Assembly (NCBI GenBank): GCA_964030785.1
Contig: OZ034970.1
Span: 38,057,901 to 38,121,900, forward strand
Direction of reading: 5' to 3'
Length of the DNA: 64,000 nucleotides
DNA from: Siderastrea siderea
Taxonomy: Eukaryota; Cnidaria; Anthozoa; Scleractinia; Rhizangiidae
Made by a program: the position numbers and the translations under genes. Of this stretch, positions 33,392-41,058 are shown one piece after another; within the stretch, counting starts at the first letter, position 1; the number at the start of each line of letters is the position of its first letter. The notes under the pieces were generated by a model that was given only the letters and a program-made list of their open reading frames with translations, ran no database searches and was not told the DNA's origin.

Positions 33392-34426
33392 ATGGCCGCC
33401 GTTGTGGGTCGATCGCTCCTGACAACACTAATTTTGTGCAACATCGCCAGCTATTATCGAGGAACATGTCTCTCTGGTGTGTCAAAAAATGTCCACCGTT
33501 ATGCTGAGCAGCATTACAAGCGAAATTGGTTAAAACGGGTCGAAGAAATCAGGTTTCCTTCAAGCCGTAAGGGTGCTGCGTTTGTCTACCTTCCACATGA
33601 AGTTATTCTGATGAAGCAAGCACTTTCTAAGGAAGAACAAATACGATTGTTCTCCCAGTTTGTTCCTTTCATAACGGCCCGTGAAAGACAAGCGGACCAG
33701 TCGCTGTGTGCTGAAGATAAATGTATTCTCTTTACCTCTCAGATGACAGAAGAAAAGGATAAGAATCTTCAAGAGATAGGATCCACCCTTTTCTTGGAAA
33801 CAGCGGAACAGCTCGCGAACATCCAGCAAGTAACACCTGGCTACATCGATGACAATCTCAAACTCAAAGCAGAGAAAGCACCTAGGTTTCCTGCAGTGCA
33901 TGGTGTCTGGTACAATGAAAACGGGTACTTGCGAAGTCACCGGGACCGGACGTGGGATCGAGCTAACAAAACTGCACAAACTGAGTGGGTTCTTTCGATT
34001 TCACTCGGAGCTACTGCACGCTTTACCTATCATCACCCAAAAGACAAAGAAGAGCATCATAGCATCTCCGTTTCAGTGGCCTCGGGTGACGTCCTTTTAT
34101 TCAATGGTGCTTACTTATATCACGGCGTTCAAGTTCTGGAGGAAAGTGTTCCCGAATGGTGGAAAAAGGAACTTGGCAGTTTACAAGGACGATTAAACCT
34201 CCAATACCGCGTTCTCACAGGCAAAGGCGAAGCATCAAAGAACGACAAAAACATCTTCTTTTCAACAGGCAAGATACCTGTAAAGGATAACAAGATTGAA
34301 GCAAGTCAACCCACAGAGACGTGCTCAGATGTCGAGGAACGATGTCAGCCACACGGAATTTTTGCTGACAATAGTTGGCTGATGAGAGTGAGTAGTTATA
34401 GAGTTGGGGGTACCAGATCATTTTGA
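33392..34426 (+). CDS. AlkB-like 2OG-Fe(II) dioxygenase, 3' end replaced by element 1
   Basis: I start at ATG 33392 (GCCGTCATGG, a strong Kozak context), not at the GTG upstream. The protein has a hydrophobic N-terminus (about residues 4-22) and a double-stranded beta-helix core: H-x-D at 183/185 (after NENGYLRSH), the distal His at 244 (YLYHG), and R-x-N-x3-R at 267-273 (RLNLQYR), which is the AlkB-family signature for iron and 2-oxoglutarate. Such enzymes oxidatively demethylate nucleic acids or proteins; the substrate here is unknown. The gene is intronless. At 34391 a virus-like element begins, so the last 11 codons and the stop (TGA 34424) come from its terminal repeat. The native C-terminus should lie beyond the element. 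Confidence 0.78.
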   Translation: MAAVVGRSLLTTLILCNIASYYRGTCLSGVSKNVHRYAEQHYKRNWLKRVEEIRFPSSRKGAAFVYLPHEVILMKQALSKEEQIRLFSQFVPFITARERQADQSLCAEDKCILFTSQMTEEKDKNLQEIGSTLFLETAEQLANIQQVTPGYIDDNLKLKAEKAPRFPAVHGVWYNENGYLRSHRDRTWDRANKTAQTEWVLSISLGATARFTYHHPKDKEEHHSISVSVASGDVLLFNGAYLYHGVQVLEESVPEWWKKELGSLQGRLNLQYRVLTGKGEASKNDKNIFFSTGKIPVKDNKIEASQPTETCSDVEERCQPHGIFADNSWLMRVSSYRVGGTRSF

Positions 34427-34463
34427 AAAATGATCTGTTACCAAACCCAACTCTATATCTACT
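34391..34463. repeat. Terminal foldback hairpin of element 1
   Basis: AGTAGTTATAGAGTTGG... and its complement form a near-perfect 35-bp stem around a three-base loop at the extreme tip of the element. The element 2 tip (48867-48932) has the same outer arms and a different loop region. Confidence 0.9.
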
Positions 34464-34653
34464 TTCCATCTGATGGTTTACATCTGATGGTTTACATCTG
34501 ATGGTATTATTTTATGGTATTATTTTATGGAGAACTATATGTATTTTATTTGATGGTAATATTTTATGGAAATCTATATGTTTTTATTTCATGCGGAAAC
34601 CAACGCATTCTTCCATCGCGTGACTTCATTCAACAGGAAGTCTTAAAACCACA

Positions 34654-34678
34654 GGGACTTTCCCGAGGAAATGAGTCA
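34654..34678 (+). promoter_or_regulatory. kappaB + AP-1 site pair, first copy
   Basis: GGGACTTTCC (34654-34663), a perfect kappaB consensus, followed after eight bases by TGAGTCA (34672-34678), a perfect AP-1 site. Binding is inferred from consensus only. Confidence 0.6.
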
Positions 34679-34737
34679 TTAAGTTTTTCAATTGTTTGTT
34701 TAACGCGTTAGACAGTTTTTTTGTCTTGAAAACCACA

Positions 34738-34762
34738 GGGACTTTCCCGAGGAAATGAGTCA
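34738..34762 (+). promoter_or_regulatory. kappaB + AP-1 site pair, second copy
   Basis: The same pair repeated within element 1: GGGACTTTCC at 34738-34747 and TGAGTCA at 34756-34762, again eight bases apart. Confidence 0.6.
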
Positions 34763-34801
34763 TCAGATTGTCATGTAATATCAGATGAACTTGTATTTGA
34801 A

Positions 34802-34853
34802 GTAAAGTTTGTCAGTAAAGTTTGTCAGTAAAGTTTGTCAGTAAAGTTTGTAG
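34802..34853 (+). repeat. 13-bp iterons, element 1
   Basis: Three exact head-to-tail copies of GTAAAGTTTGTCA and a degenerate fourth. Element 2 has five exact copies plus a degenerate sixth at the same place. Possible replication-protein or transcription-factor sites. Confidence 0.85.
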
Positions 34854-34896
34854 TGTACAGAAAAGCAGACTGTGTTTGCGCAACTTGTATGGAGGC

Positions 34897-34920
34897 CGAC
34901 ACAGCTGTGTCGTGACGTCA
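34897..34920. promoter_or_regulatory. 16-bp E-box palindrome abutting a CRE, element 1
   Basis: Perfect palindrome CGACACAGCTGTGTCG (34897-34912) directly followed by TGACGTCA (34913-34920), a full CRE/ATF site. Both are kept in element 2, where the palindrome differs by a compensated base pair. It lies just outside the polB stop, so from the tip it could drive transcription or mark an origin. Confidence 0.65.
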
Positions 34921-34925
34921 CATCT

Positions 34926-37900
34926 TCAGATTGCATAATGTCCGTAAGCGAAACTATTGATTCCATCGTTTGATATATATCTTTTGTCGTCAAAACAGCT
35001 GAGTGACACTTTATTAATTTCATAGCTTCCGAGTTGATGATTGTTGCTTCGGATGGTTTTCATAGTATGATGCATTTGTCTGTTTTCTAATAAAATATTT
35101 TTATAATCTTCATGTTTGATATTGTTCTTTATTATGTTCTTCTTGATTCCTTTGGCTGTTTTTCCGACTTTCTGGTTGTCTTTTATGTAACTATACATTT
35201 TTGATCGCAAACCTATGAATTCTATGATTGGTATTCCAGCTGCTTCATCTTTGAATTTACCGATTACCTTTTTGTTTGTCTTATCGAAATAAAGTGAGTT
35301 TTCAGGATAGTCACTGTTGTCGAATAGATCTTTGTTATTCCAAAAGTCTTGGTAAACATCTTCAGCTTCAATCTCATATGTCAGACTGTCTGTGTCAGTG
35401 AAGAGCAGCTTGGCTTTGCTTCCATACTTTTCTTTTATGTAGTTATAATGAAAATCATACATTAGAGTTTTGCTCAGATCAAGAATACACATACCTACAT
35501 ATGCTGGCCTGTTTAGAGTTAACGTTTCTTTGATCTTATGCACCGCAACTAGATTTTCATTGAATATCTTACTGCTGACATAAGTTGGTTTGGAAGCCAT
35601 TTTCAATAGTTTATTTCTATCAGTAATAAGTCTGACATCAACACGCTTTCTTATGTTCTCCATCGTTTTTCCAAATACTGAGTTATTCATCAGTTTGAAG
35701 AAGTCTTTTTCGAATGAATTTTTCGCTTGAGTACGTTTTTGTGTATTGAAATCAATGTATTGCTTTAGCCATGGAGACTGGTTGAATTCTAACACTCGAT
35801 GGACTTTCTTTATTTTCAATCCAAGATCAAGATATAGCTGTAGGTTTCTGTAGTGTAGAACATATTTTTCTTTGTCACATAATGTAGGGATCAGTTTATG
35901 CACCAGTCCTGTCGATATGTTGAACTTTTTCTGTATTTTCTTACAATATCCAGACAACATATTATCAGTTACTTTCACTTTTTCTGACCCTAGAGCATAG
36001 TCATTATGAATGTCATGCAACTCTTTGGGGTATTCCATATCAACTTCTAGTATCAATCCTTTATTACTGTCTTCATTATACTGAGCTAAATTGATTTTAT
36101 TAATCTGCTTTTCTGTCATCCATTTGAAACCACCAGTGGGGAGATATTGACTCATAGCCCAACCGTATAAATTATTAGCATCAAGGTACATAATATACTT
36201 TGAGGGCGCCTTCTCGTCGTATTCTCTCATGTACTTATTGTTTGCTTTTCCATATCGATTGGCTATATAAGATATACCACCCCGCATACCTTTTTCAATG
36301 AATTGAAACATGTCTATGTCTGTCATTAGTTCCAGTTTGATATTGGTCAGCTTCAACATAGCATCCCATGACAAACCAGGAGATGTAAAGTAGTGACAGG
36401 GGTCGAGTTTGTAATACTGAAGACAGGTCTTACGGAAGTTTTCAAACACGTCGGCTAATAGAAGTATATCAGACTTTAGATATAGATTATGGTATTCACC
36501 CATTGTTTGTAATTGGAATATATTCCATACGTTTTGAGCATGGCTATAATCCTCGTCTGTTATATGCTCATTATTTAATATGCTGTAAAATTCTTCTTTA
36601 GCTGGTAATTCTGTTTTATTGAATTTCTCAAAACTGTCCATGTAATCATAAGGATAAACACCTTTTCGCGTCATAAGCTCGAATTTTTTGCCTTCGAATT
36701 TTTTGTTTGTATACTTTAAAGCTTCTGCTGGTAAGTTGCTGACTAATTTATCCAAACTTGAGCTCATGAATTGAAAGCTATCAATGAATGTCAGATGGTT
36801 ACCAAGCATGAATGCCATATATTTTTCCATATTGTTTGGAATTGCATTTATGTCCATTTTAATCTCTTTTCCGTTTTTGGTGTATGTATTATTCTTAACA
36901 ATAGCTCCAATTTCTTGCATTATAAAATGACAGTCATAACCCCTCAGATTATGGAATATAACAGGAATTTTTATTTCTTCTGGATTTATTCTAAGTTTCA
37001 GATTACAGTCTTGATGTGCTGAGCCTCTGTATTTACCAGTAATATGGCAATGATCTCTGACTCGAATGTCTTTTTCAGTATATTTTTTATCGCAGATGTG
37101 ACATTGTTTTGCTTTTTCAAATTCCTCTTCATCCTCTTTTGTCATTTTTAATGGTTTGTTGAAGAATGTCTTCATAGTTTTTTTGCAGTATTTTACTTCT
37201 TCTAACATACTTTCCATGAATTTGTACACAGCATTTTCACCTCTATATAGTTGTATTGGTTTTGTATATTTGTCATCATAACAGCAAACTACTTTATAAC
37301 CATATCCACAATCTGTGTGTATTTGGTAGGCTTCAGTATATGATTTATTACTGTCTGGTTGGCATCCCTGAATCTTCTCTGTTATAGCCTCAAAATCAGC
37401 ATAGATGACGAATGGTGTTTGTTGCTGTTTATGGAAATTGTTGAATTTCAGTATGTTATTATCTTTAGTTGGCATATTAACTGCTTGCTGGCCGTTAATT
37501 TGAATACAGTTTTCTTTGTGATTGTTTAATACTCTTTCAGAACTGAAACATTGCAGACAGTACATACAAAAGTGTTTTCTTTCTTTGTGTTTTGTTTGGT
37601 TATACATAAATTTGCTGAAATCTTTTATTAGCACGTAATGCTTGTTTTCATCTTTCATTACCAGAAGTAGTTCCATATGATCTTCATACTTTTCTTTGGA
37701 AACATAGATGGGATATGGCTCTTTGTTTTCATACCCAAATACGTTTATATTGATACTGTTTTGCTTCTCAATTTTGTTGTAATGTTTGACATTAACTGGA
37801 AAATCAATGTTTGAATAATCTAATTTTTCAACGTATTGTTTGTCTGTCTTTTTTATTCTTTGTGGATATTTTTCTTGTGGGTTCAAATGCCTTATATGGC

Positions 37901-38717
37901 ACCATCTGAAATATTCATTATCCTTATTTTTCATGTTTATTAATCCTTTGGCGCTGTTTCGCAGTTCATAAGGCAGTTGTATATATGAGGATCCTTTCAA
38001 GGGTTTGTATTTGACAATGTTGAGGTAATGACTATCAACTGATTTGATTGTCCAACCAGATCCTTCTGATATCCATTGAGCTATTTTATTCATTATCAGT
38101 TGTTTTGTTAATTGTAATGAATCAGTGATTTCCATTTGGTTGATTATTGTTTGAGGTGTGCTATTGAAATATGCTGACTTTTCAACCATTTCATCACCTG
38201 AATTTTTTTCGAAAGTAACTTTCAATGTTTCAACGTATTTAAAGCCTTTCATTTCATTCAACAAAGTTATTACACGATGTTCTATAGCCTTTCTAGTGTT
38301 TTGCATTTGAGATAATGGGTCTTTATTGTTTTTGATGTTGATTTCATAAGACTTAGTGTAACCTTTTAAGGCTTTGTCTGTTTGTTCTATTTTGGTTCTT
38401 GGTGTTGGTATTGGTCTCCTTGGTTTGTATGTTCTTGACGCTGGAACTGGTTTATAATTATCCCTGAATTCTGGAGGTGGAAGAATGATGTTTTCTTCAT
38501 ATTCTTTAGCCATCTGTTTGACACTCTTGCGAGGTGTTGGTACAGGTGGTCTTGGTTTATAAGTCCTTTGTGTTGGAACTGGTTTGGTATCATCTGCTAT
38601 GATGATTTCAGGCTTCCTTTTCTTTTGATTCAGAAGCAATTTGATAAGTTTTGATTTGCTAAGTTTCTTCAAACTAGCTTTGTTCATTTCTATATAATTA
38701 TATTCTTTTATTTCCAT
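34926..38717 (-). CDS. polB: Protein-primed type DNA polymerase B, element 1
   Basis: 1263 residues. Replicates the element DNA. The N-terminus (1-130) is Pro-rich with repeated PVPTPR-type words. A C2H2-like finger follows (about 385-405), then the exonuclease motifs YADFEAI (~440), HNLRGYD and YLKSDILLLADVF, and the polymerase motifs YLDANNLYG (A, ~845), NNSVFGKTMEN (B, ~1010) and DTDS (C, ~1105). Between Exo I and II is a Cys/His insert with DHCHITGKYRG (about 540-575) that resembles an HNH/endonuclease VII-type treble clef. All catalytic Asp residues are present and the frame is unbroken. The stop lies just inside the terminal repeat. A TATAGAATAT sequence directly precedes the ATG. Confidence 0.95.
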   Translation of the reverse strand: MEIKEYNYIEMNKASLKKLSKSKLIKLLLNQKKRKPEIIIADDTKPVPTQRTYKPRPPVPTPRKSVKQMAKEYEENIILPPPEFRDNYKPVPASRTYKPRRPIPTPRTKIEQTDKALKGYTKSYEINIKNNKDPLSQMQNTRKAIEHRVITLLNEMKGFKYVETLKVTFEKNSGDEMVEKSAYFNSTPQTIINQMEITDSLQLTKQLIMNKIAQWISEGSGWTIKSVDSHYLNIVKYKPLKGSSYIQLPYELRNSAKGLINMKNKDNEYFRWCHIRHLNPQEKYPQRIKKTDKQYVEKLDYSNIDFPVNVKHYNKIEKQNSININVFGYENKEPYPIYVSKEKYEDHMELLLVMKDENKHYVLIKDFSKFMYNQTKHKERKHFCMYCLQCFSSERVLNNHKENCIQINGQQAVNMPTKDNNILKFNNFHKQQQTPFVIYADFEAITEKIQGCQPDSNKSYTEAYQIHTDCGYGYKVVCCYDDKYTKPIQLYRGENAVYKFMESMLEEVKYCKKTMKTFFNKPLKMTKEDEEEFEKAKQCHICDKKYTEKDIRVRDHCHITGKYRGSAHQDCNLKLRINPEEIKIPVIFHNLRGYDCHFIMQEIGAIVKNNTYTKNGKEIKMDINAIPNNMEKYMAFMLGNHLTFIDSFQFMSSSLDKLVSNLPAEALKYTNKKFEGKKFELMTRKGVYPYDYMDSFEKFNKTELPAKEEFYSILNNEHITDEDYSHAQNVWNIFQLQTMGEYHNLYLKSDILLLADVFENFRKTCLQYYKLDPCHYFTSPGLSWDAMLKLTNIKLELMTDIDMFQFIEKGMRGGISYIANRYGKANNKYMREYDEKAPSKYIMYLDANNLYGWAMSQYLPTGGFKWMTEKQINKINLAQYNEDSNKGLILEVDMEYPKELHDIHNDYALGSEKVKVTDNMLSGYCKKIQKKFNISTGLVHKLIPTLCDKEKYVLHYRNLQLYLDLGLKIKKVHRVLEFNQSPWLKQYIDFNTQKRTQAKNSFEKDFFKLMNNSVFGKTMENIRKRVDVRLITDRNKLLKMASKPTYVSSKIFNENLVAVHKIKETLTLNRPAYVGMCILDLSKTLMYDFHYNYIKEKYGSKAKLLFTDTDSLTYEIEAEDVYQDFWNNKDLFDNSDYPENSLYFDKTNKKVIGKFKDEAAGIPIIEFIGLRSKMYSYIKDNQKVGKTAKGIKKNIIKNNIKHEDYKNILLENRQMHHTMKTIRSNNHQLGSYEINKVSLSCFDDKRYISNDGINSFAYGHYAI

Positions 38718-38825
38718 ATATTCTATAGTATTGATATTCTTTTAAATAACTTTCATTGCGCGTTTTAAATGGTCGAGAATTCAAATGATCCAATTGATGG
38801 ATCCTTTGAACTATATTGAAAGAAT

Positions 38826-39080
38826 TTATTTTTTGTGTATTATGTCAATTATTTTTCTCCATGATATTGATGCAATGCTATTTTTTCGGTGCTTTATCGT
38901 CTTCAAATGGCACCATTTACCGGCAAGAGTATAATTTAGTCCATTTTTACAAACGTCACAATACCATTCCTTATTTAGCATGTACTTCGATTTTTGTTGT
39001 TTTATAGCCTCCTTCTTCTCTTCTTTAGTTGAATACTTTTTTGGTCTACCTCGACCTCTCTTTACATTTTGATTTTCCAT
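38826..39080 (-). CDS. AT-hook / zinc-finger small protein, element 1
   Basis: 84 residues. Begins with an AT-hook-like RGRGRPKK, then a single C-x2-C...H-x4/5-H finger (WYCDVCKNG ... CHLKTIKH). Probably binds AT-rich DNA. It lies between polB and the BRO-N gene in both elements; the element 2 homologue (61603-61848) lacks several Lys residues after the hook. ATG at 39080 is preceded by TATATAT. The function within the virus is unknown. Confidence 0.75.
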   Translation of the reverse strand: MENQNVKRGRGRPKKYSTKEEKKEAIKQQKSKYMLNKEWYCDVCKNGLNYTLAGKWCHLKTIKHRKNSIASISWRKIIDIIHKK

Positions 39081-39108
39081 ATATATAATCTATATATTAT
39101 TTTTCTCT

Positions 39109-39975
39109 TTATAAGTGTTTGTGTATGAATTTCAAATGATTGCTTAATGTTTCTGTTGACTTGAATTTTCTGGAACAATGTTTACATTTGATTCTTACAC
39201 CCTGGAAATAAAGTATGATTTCTTTAATGATTTCATCATAATCGTTGCTGACTAATATTTTGTAATTGTTGTTTTCATACTCTTGTAGCATCATCTCCTG
39301 TTCTTCTGAAAGCTTTCCATAACCAGTTGGTGTTTTAAATTCGATTGCAAAACCTGAGTACTTCAAATGCATATTTCCAATGAATAGATCACAAGCTCCC
39401 TTCTGATAACCCATGTTGTATGATTTTATTCTCATGTTACCATTAATTTGGTTTTCACCTAATGTTGGGATTAGGATTGCTTTAGGATAATTGTTTCTAA
39501 TAAAGTTGACTACCTTTTTATGTAAATCATATTCTGTGTTGATATTGAATGTCAGCATTTTGTATGGCCTGTTGTTGAATTCATACTTACCTGTTTTTCT
39601 GATTGATGGTAAAACTTCCTTAGTAACCCATCGTTGGAAATCTTTAGCTTTATCCATTTTTGATCTCAATATTAGGCTGTACAATCCAGATTCATTTATA
39701 TAAATCGTGTTTTTGAGGTTCCCAGTCAAAGGTAACGAATCGTTACTCTTGGATTTTTGGTCATTTTCATCAACCTCAGTTAAAGGGGACGAATCGTCCC
39801 CCTTGGATTTGAGCCTCTTAAGTGAACATTTATCTTCTTCATCAACATGATCATTAATCACTTTTCGTGAATTTGAATATCCCAAAATGCTAGCAACTGT
39901 TTTACCACGAAACCAAATATCATCATCCTTTTTGATAATATTCAGTTTTTTTCCTTCATAAGTGAAAATTTCCAT
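39109..39975 (-). CDS. BRO-N + VRR-NUC nuclease + C2H2 finger protein, element 1
   Basis: 288 residues with three modules. Residues 1-~125 match the BRO-N/Bro-type DNA-binding domain found in insect viruses and phages (FRGKTVASILGY ... YINESGLYSLILRS). Residues ~148-240 match the VRR-NUC PD-(D/E)xK nuclease fold (GYQKGACDLFI ... FAIEFKTPTG...KLSEEQ), with the catalytic D and ExK in place. Residues ~262-286 are a C2H2 finger (CKHCSRKF ... H-x4-H). Such a fusion suggests a sequence- or structure-guided nuclease for replication or resolution. The BRO-N part contains two palindromic in-frame inserts (39732-39746, 39785-39801) that element 2 has only once. Confidence 0.82.
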   Translation of the reverse strand: MEIFTYEGKKLNIIKKDDDIWFRGKTVASILGYSNSRKVINDHVDEEDKCSLKRLKSKGDDSSPLTEVDENDQKSKSNDSLPLTGNLKNTIYINESGLYSLILRSKMDKAKDFQRWVTKEVLPSIRKTGKYEFNNRPYKMLTFNINTEYDLHKKVVNFIRNNYPKAILIPTLGENQINGNMRIKSYNMGYQKGACDLFIGNMHLKYSGFAIEFKTPTGYGKLSEEQEMMLQEYENNNYKILVSNDYDEIIKEIILYFQGVRIKCKHCSRKFKSTETLSNHLKFIHKHL

Positions 39976-40119
39976 ATGTATGTATTAATTCTATATATTA
40001 TTTTCTGTTTAAATAAGATAGCCAGAAACAATTATATTTTTGGCTACCAAAAGCAAATAAACAGTATATACTGTATCAATCGATATAATATCTATTAGAT
40101 AATATTTGCTTAAACCATT
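39976..40119. promoter_or_regulatory. Conserved intergenic palindromes between BRO-N and integrase genes, element 1
   Basis: A perfect 14-bp palindrome ACAGTATATACTGT (40061-40074) and an inverted pair TAGCCA/TGGCTA (40020-40046) are both retained in element 2 (60688-60701 and 60711-60740) although the surrounding sequence differs. Candidate operator or origin. Confidence 0.55.
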
Positions 40120-41058
40120 TTATATATCCTTCAAGTCCTTGAACGGTATCCAACTGTTGAATTCATCACTATACCCCTTCCACTTCACCAAAGCTTGCTT
40201 CTTTTTATAATCCCTCCGAATGACTTTATCAATTCTGAATACCTTTTGTTCAGCTTTCAGTAATTCAGGTTCATAAAAACTCCCTTGAATGTCTTCATCT
40301 CTGAGATCCTTTAGTTTGTATGTGATTGGATCAGTGTATTGTATTTCATCAACTGTAAAAACTTCCTCAGACCAATTTGGTGTATAGCCCTTATCAAACA
40401 CATTCCGTTTATACTTACTTATTCTAACCTTATCACCAACTTTGAATTTCGGTTTCTGTTTTGATGTTTCCATATCACCATATAGATTAAAGTAGACAGT
40501 TCCTTCATTCTTCTTTTTACTGGCTTCCGTTGGTGTCATCTTCGTGCTTGAATGTTTTGTATTATTGTATTCTTTCACTAATTTTGGTAACATATCAAGA
40601 TACTTTGTATTACCTTTAACAGTAAACTGTTTCCACATCTTGGACTTGATTGTTCGATTCCATCGTTCACAAACTGACGACTTTTCCTCATTCTCAGTTG
40701 AGTACAAGGTTATTTTATTCTTATCAAGTAGTTCCTTAACATGTTTGTTGTAATACTCTTTGCCTTTATCAGTCCACAGATATTGTGGTTTTCTGCCTTC
40801 TTTAAAGATTGTTTTAAAAGCATTCATAACGGTTTCACCCTTTTTATCTTTTAATGGAACGATCCAACCGTATTTAGAGAATACATCTAAAACCATAAGA
40901 AGATATCTGTAGCCAGCGTTCCATCGACTAAACTGTTGCATCTCAACAAGATCAGAGCACCATATTTCGTCAATATGATTTACAATAACACGCCGCCGAG
41001 TAAAGTTACGTTTTATAGGTTTATGAAGCTCATCAGCTAATTTTTCTTGCCAGCTCAT
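40120..41058 (-). CDS. int: Retroviral-type integrase with chromodomain, element 1
   Basis: 312 residues. The RNase H-fold core has the catalytic triad D36 (WCSDLVEM), D97 (WTDKGKEYYN) and E131 (CERWN), with 33 residues between the last two. The C-terminal ~40 residues are a chromodomain (FRIDKVIRRDYKKK ... WKGYSDEFNSW), expected to tether integration to modified histones. No N-terminal HHCC zinc module is visible; the frame begins shortly before the core. The ATG overlaps the PLA2 stop (ATGA), so translation may be coupled or use a separate mRNA. Inserts element DNA with 6-bp target duplications, which fits the junctions seen here. Confidence 0.95.
   Translation of the reverse strand: MSWQEKLADELHKPIKRNFTRRRVIVNHIDEIWCSDLVEMQQFSRWNAGYRYLLMVLDVFSKYGWIVPLKDKKGETVMNAFKTIFKEGRKPQYLWTDKGKEYYNKHVKELLDKNKITLYSTENEEKSSVCERWNRTIKSKMWKQFTVKGNTKYLDMLPKLVKEYNNTKHSSTKMTPTEASKKKNEGTVYFNLYGDMETSKQKPKFKVGDKVRISKYKRNVFDKGYTPNWSEEVFTVDEIQYTDPITYKLKDLRDEDIQGSFYEPELLKAEQKVFRIDKVIRRDYKKKQALVKWKGYSDEFNSWIPFKDLKDI

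Larger units (their letters stand above)
34391..34925 (+). repeat. Element 1 terminal repeat region
   Basis: From the tip inwards: a foldback hairpin, repeated CATCTGATGGT and ATTTTATGG words, two copies of a block with GGGACTTTCC and TGAGTCA, 13-bp iterons, a 16-bp palindrome and TGACGTCA, then the polB stop at 34926. The same order is found at the start of element 2 (48867-49715), so this is called terminal repeat although the opposite end of element 1 is not in the window. Confidence 0.8.

Noticed and set aside
34802..34853. CRISPR-like array
   Set aside because: Units are contiguous 13-bp repeats without spacers, in animal DNA; iterons are the correct description.
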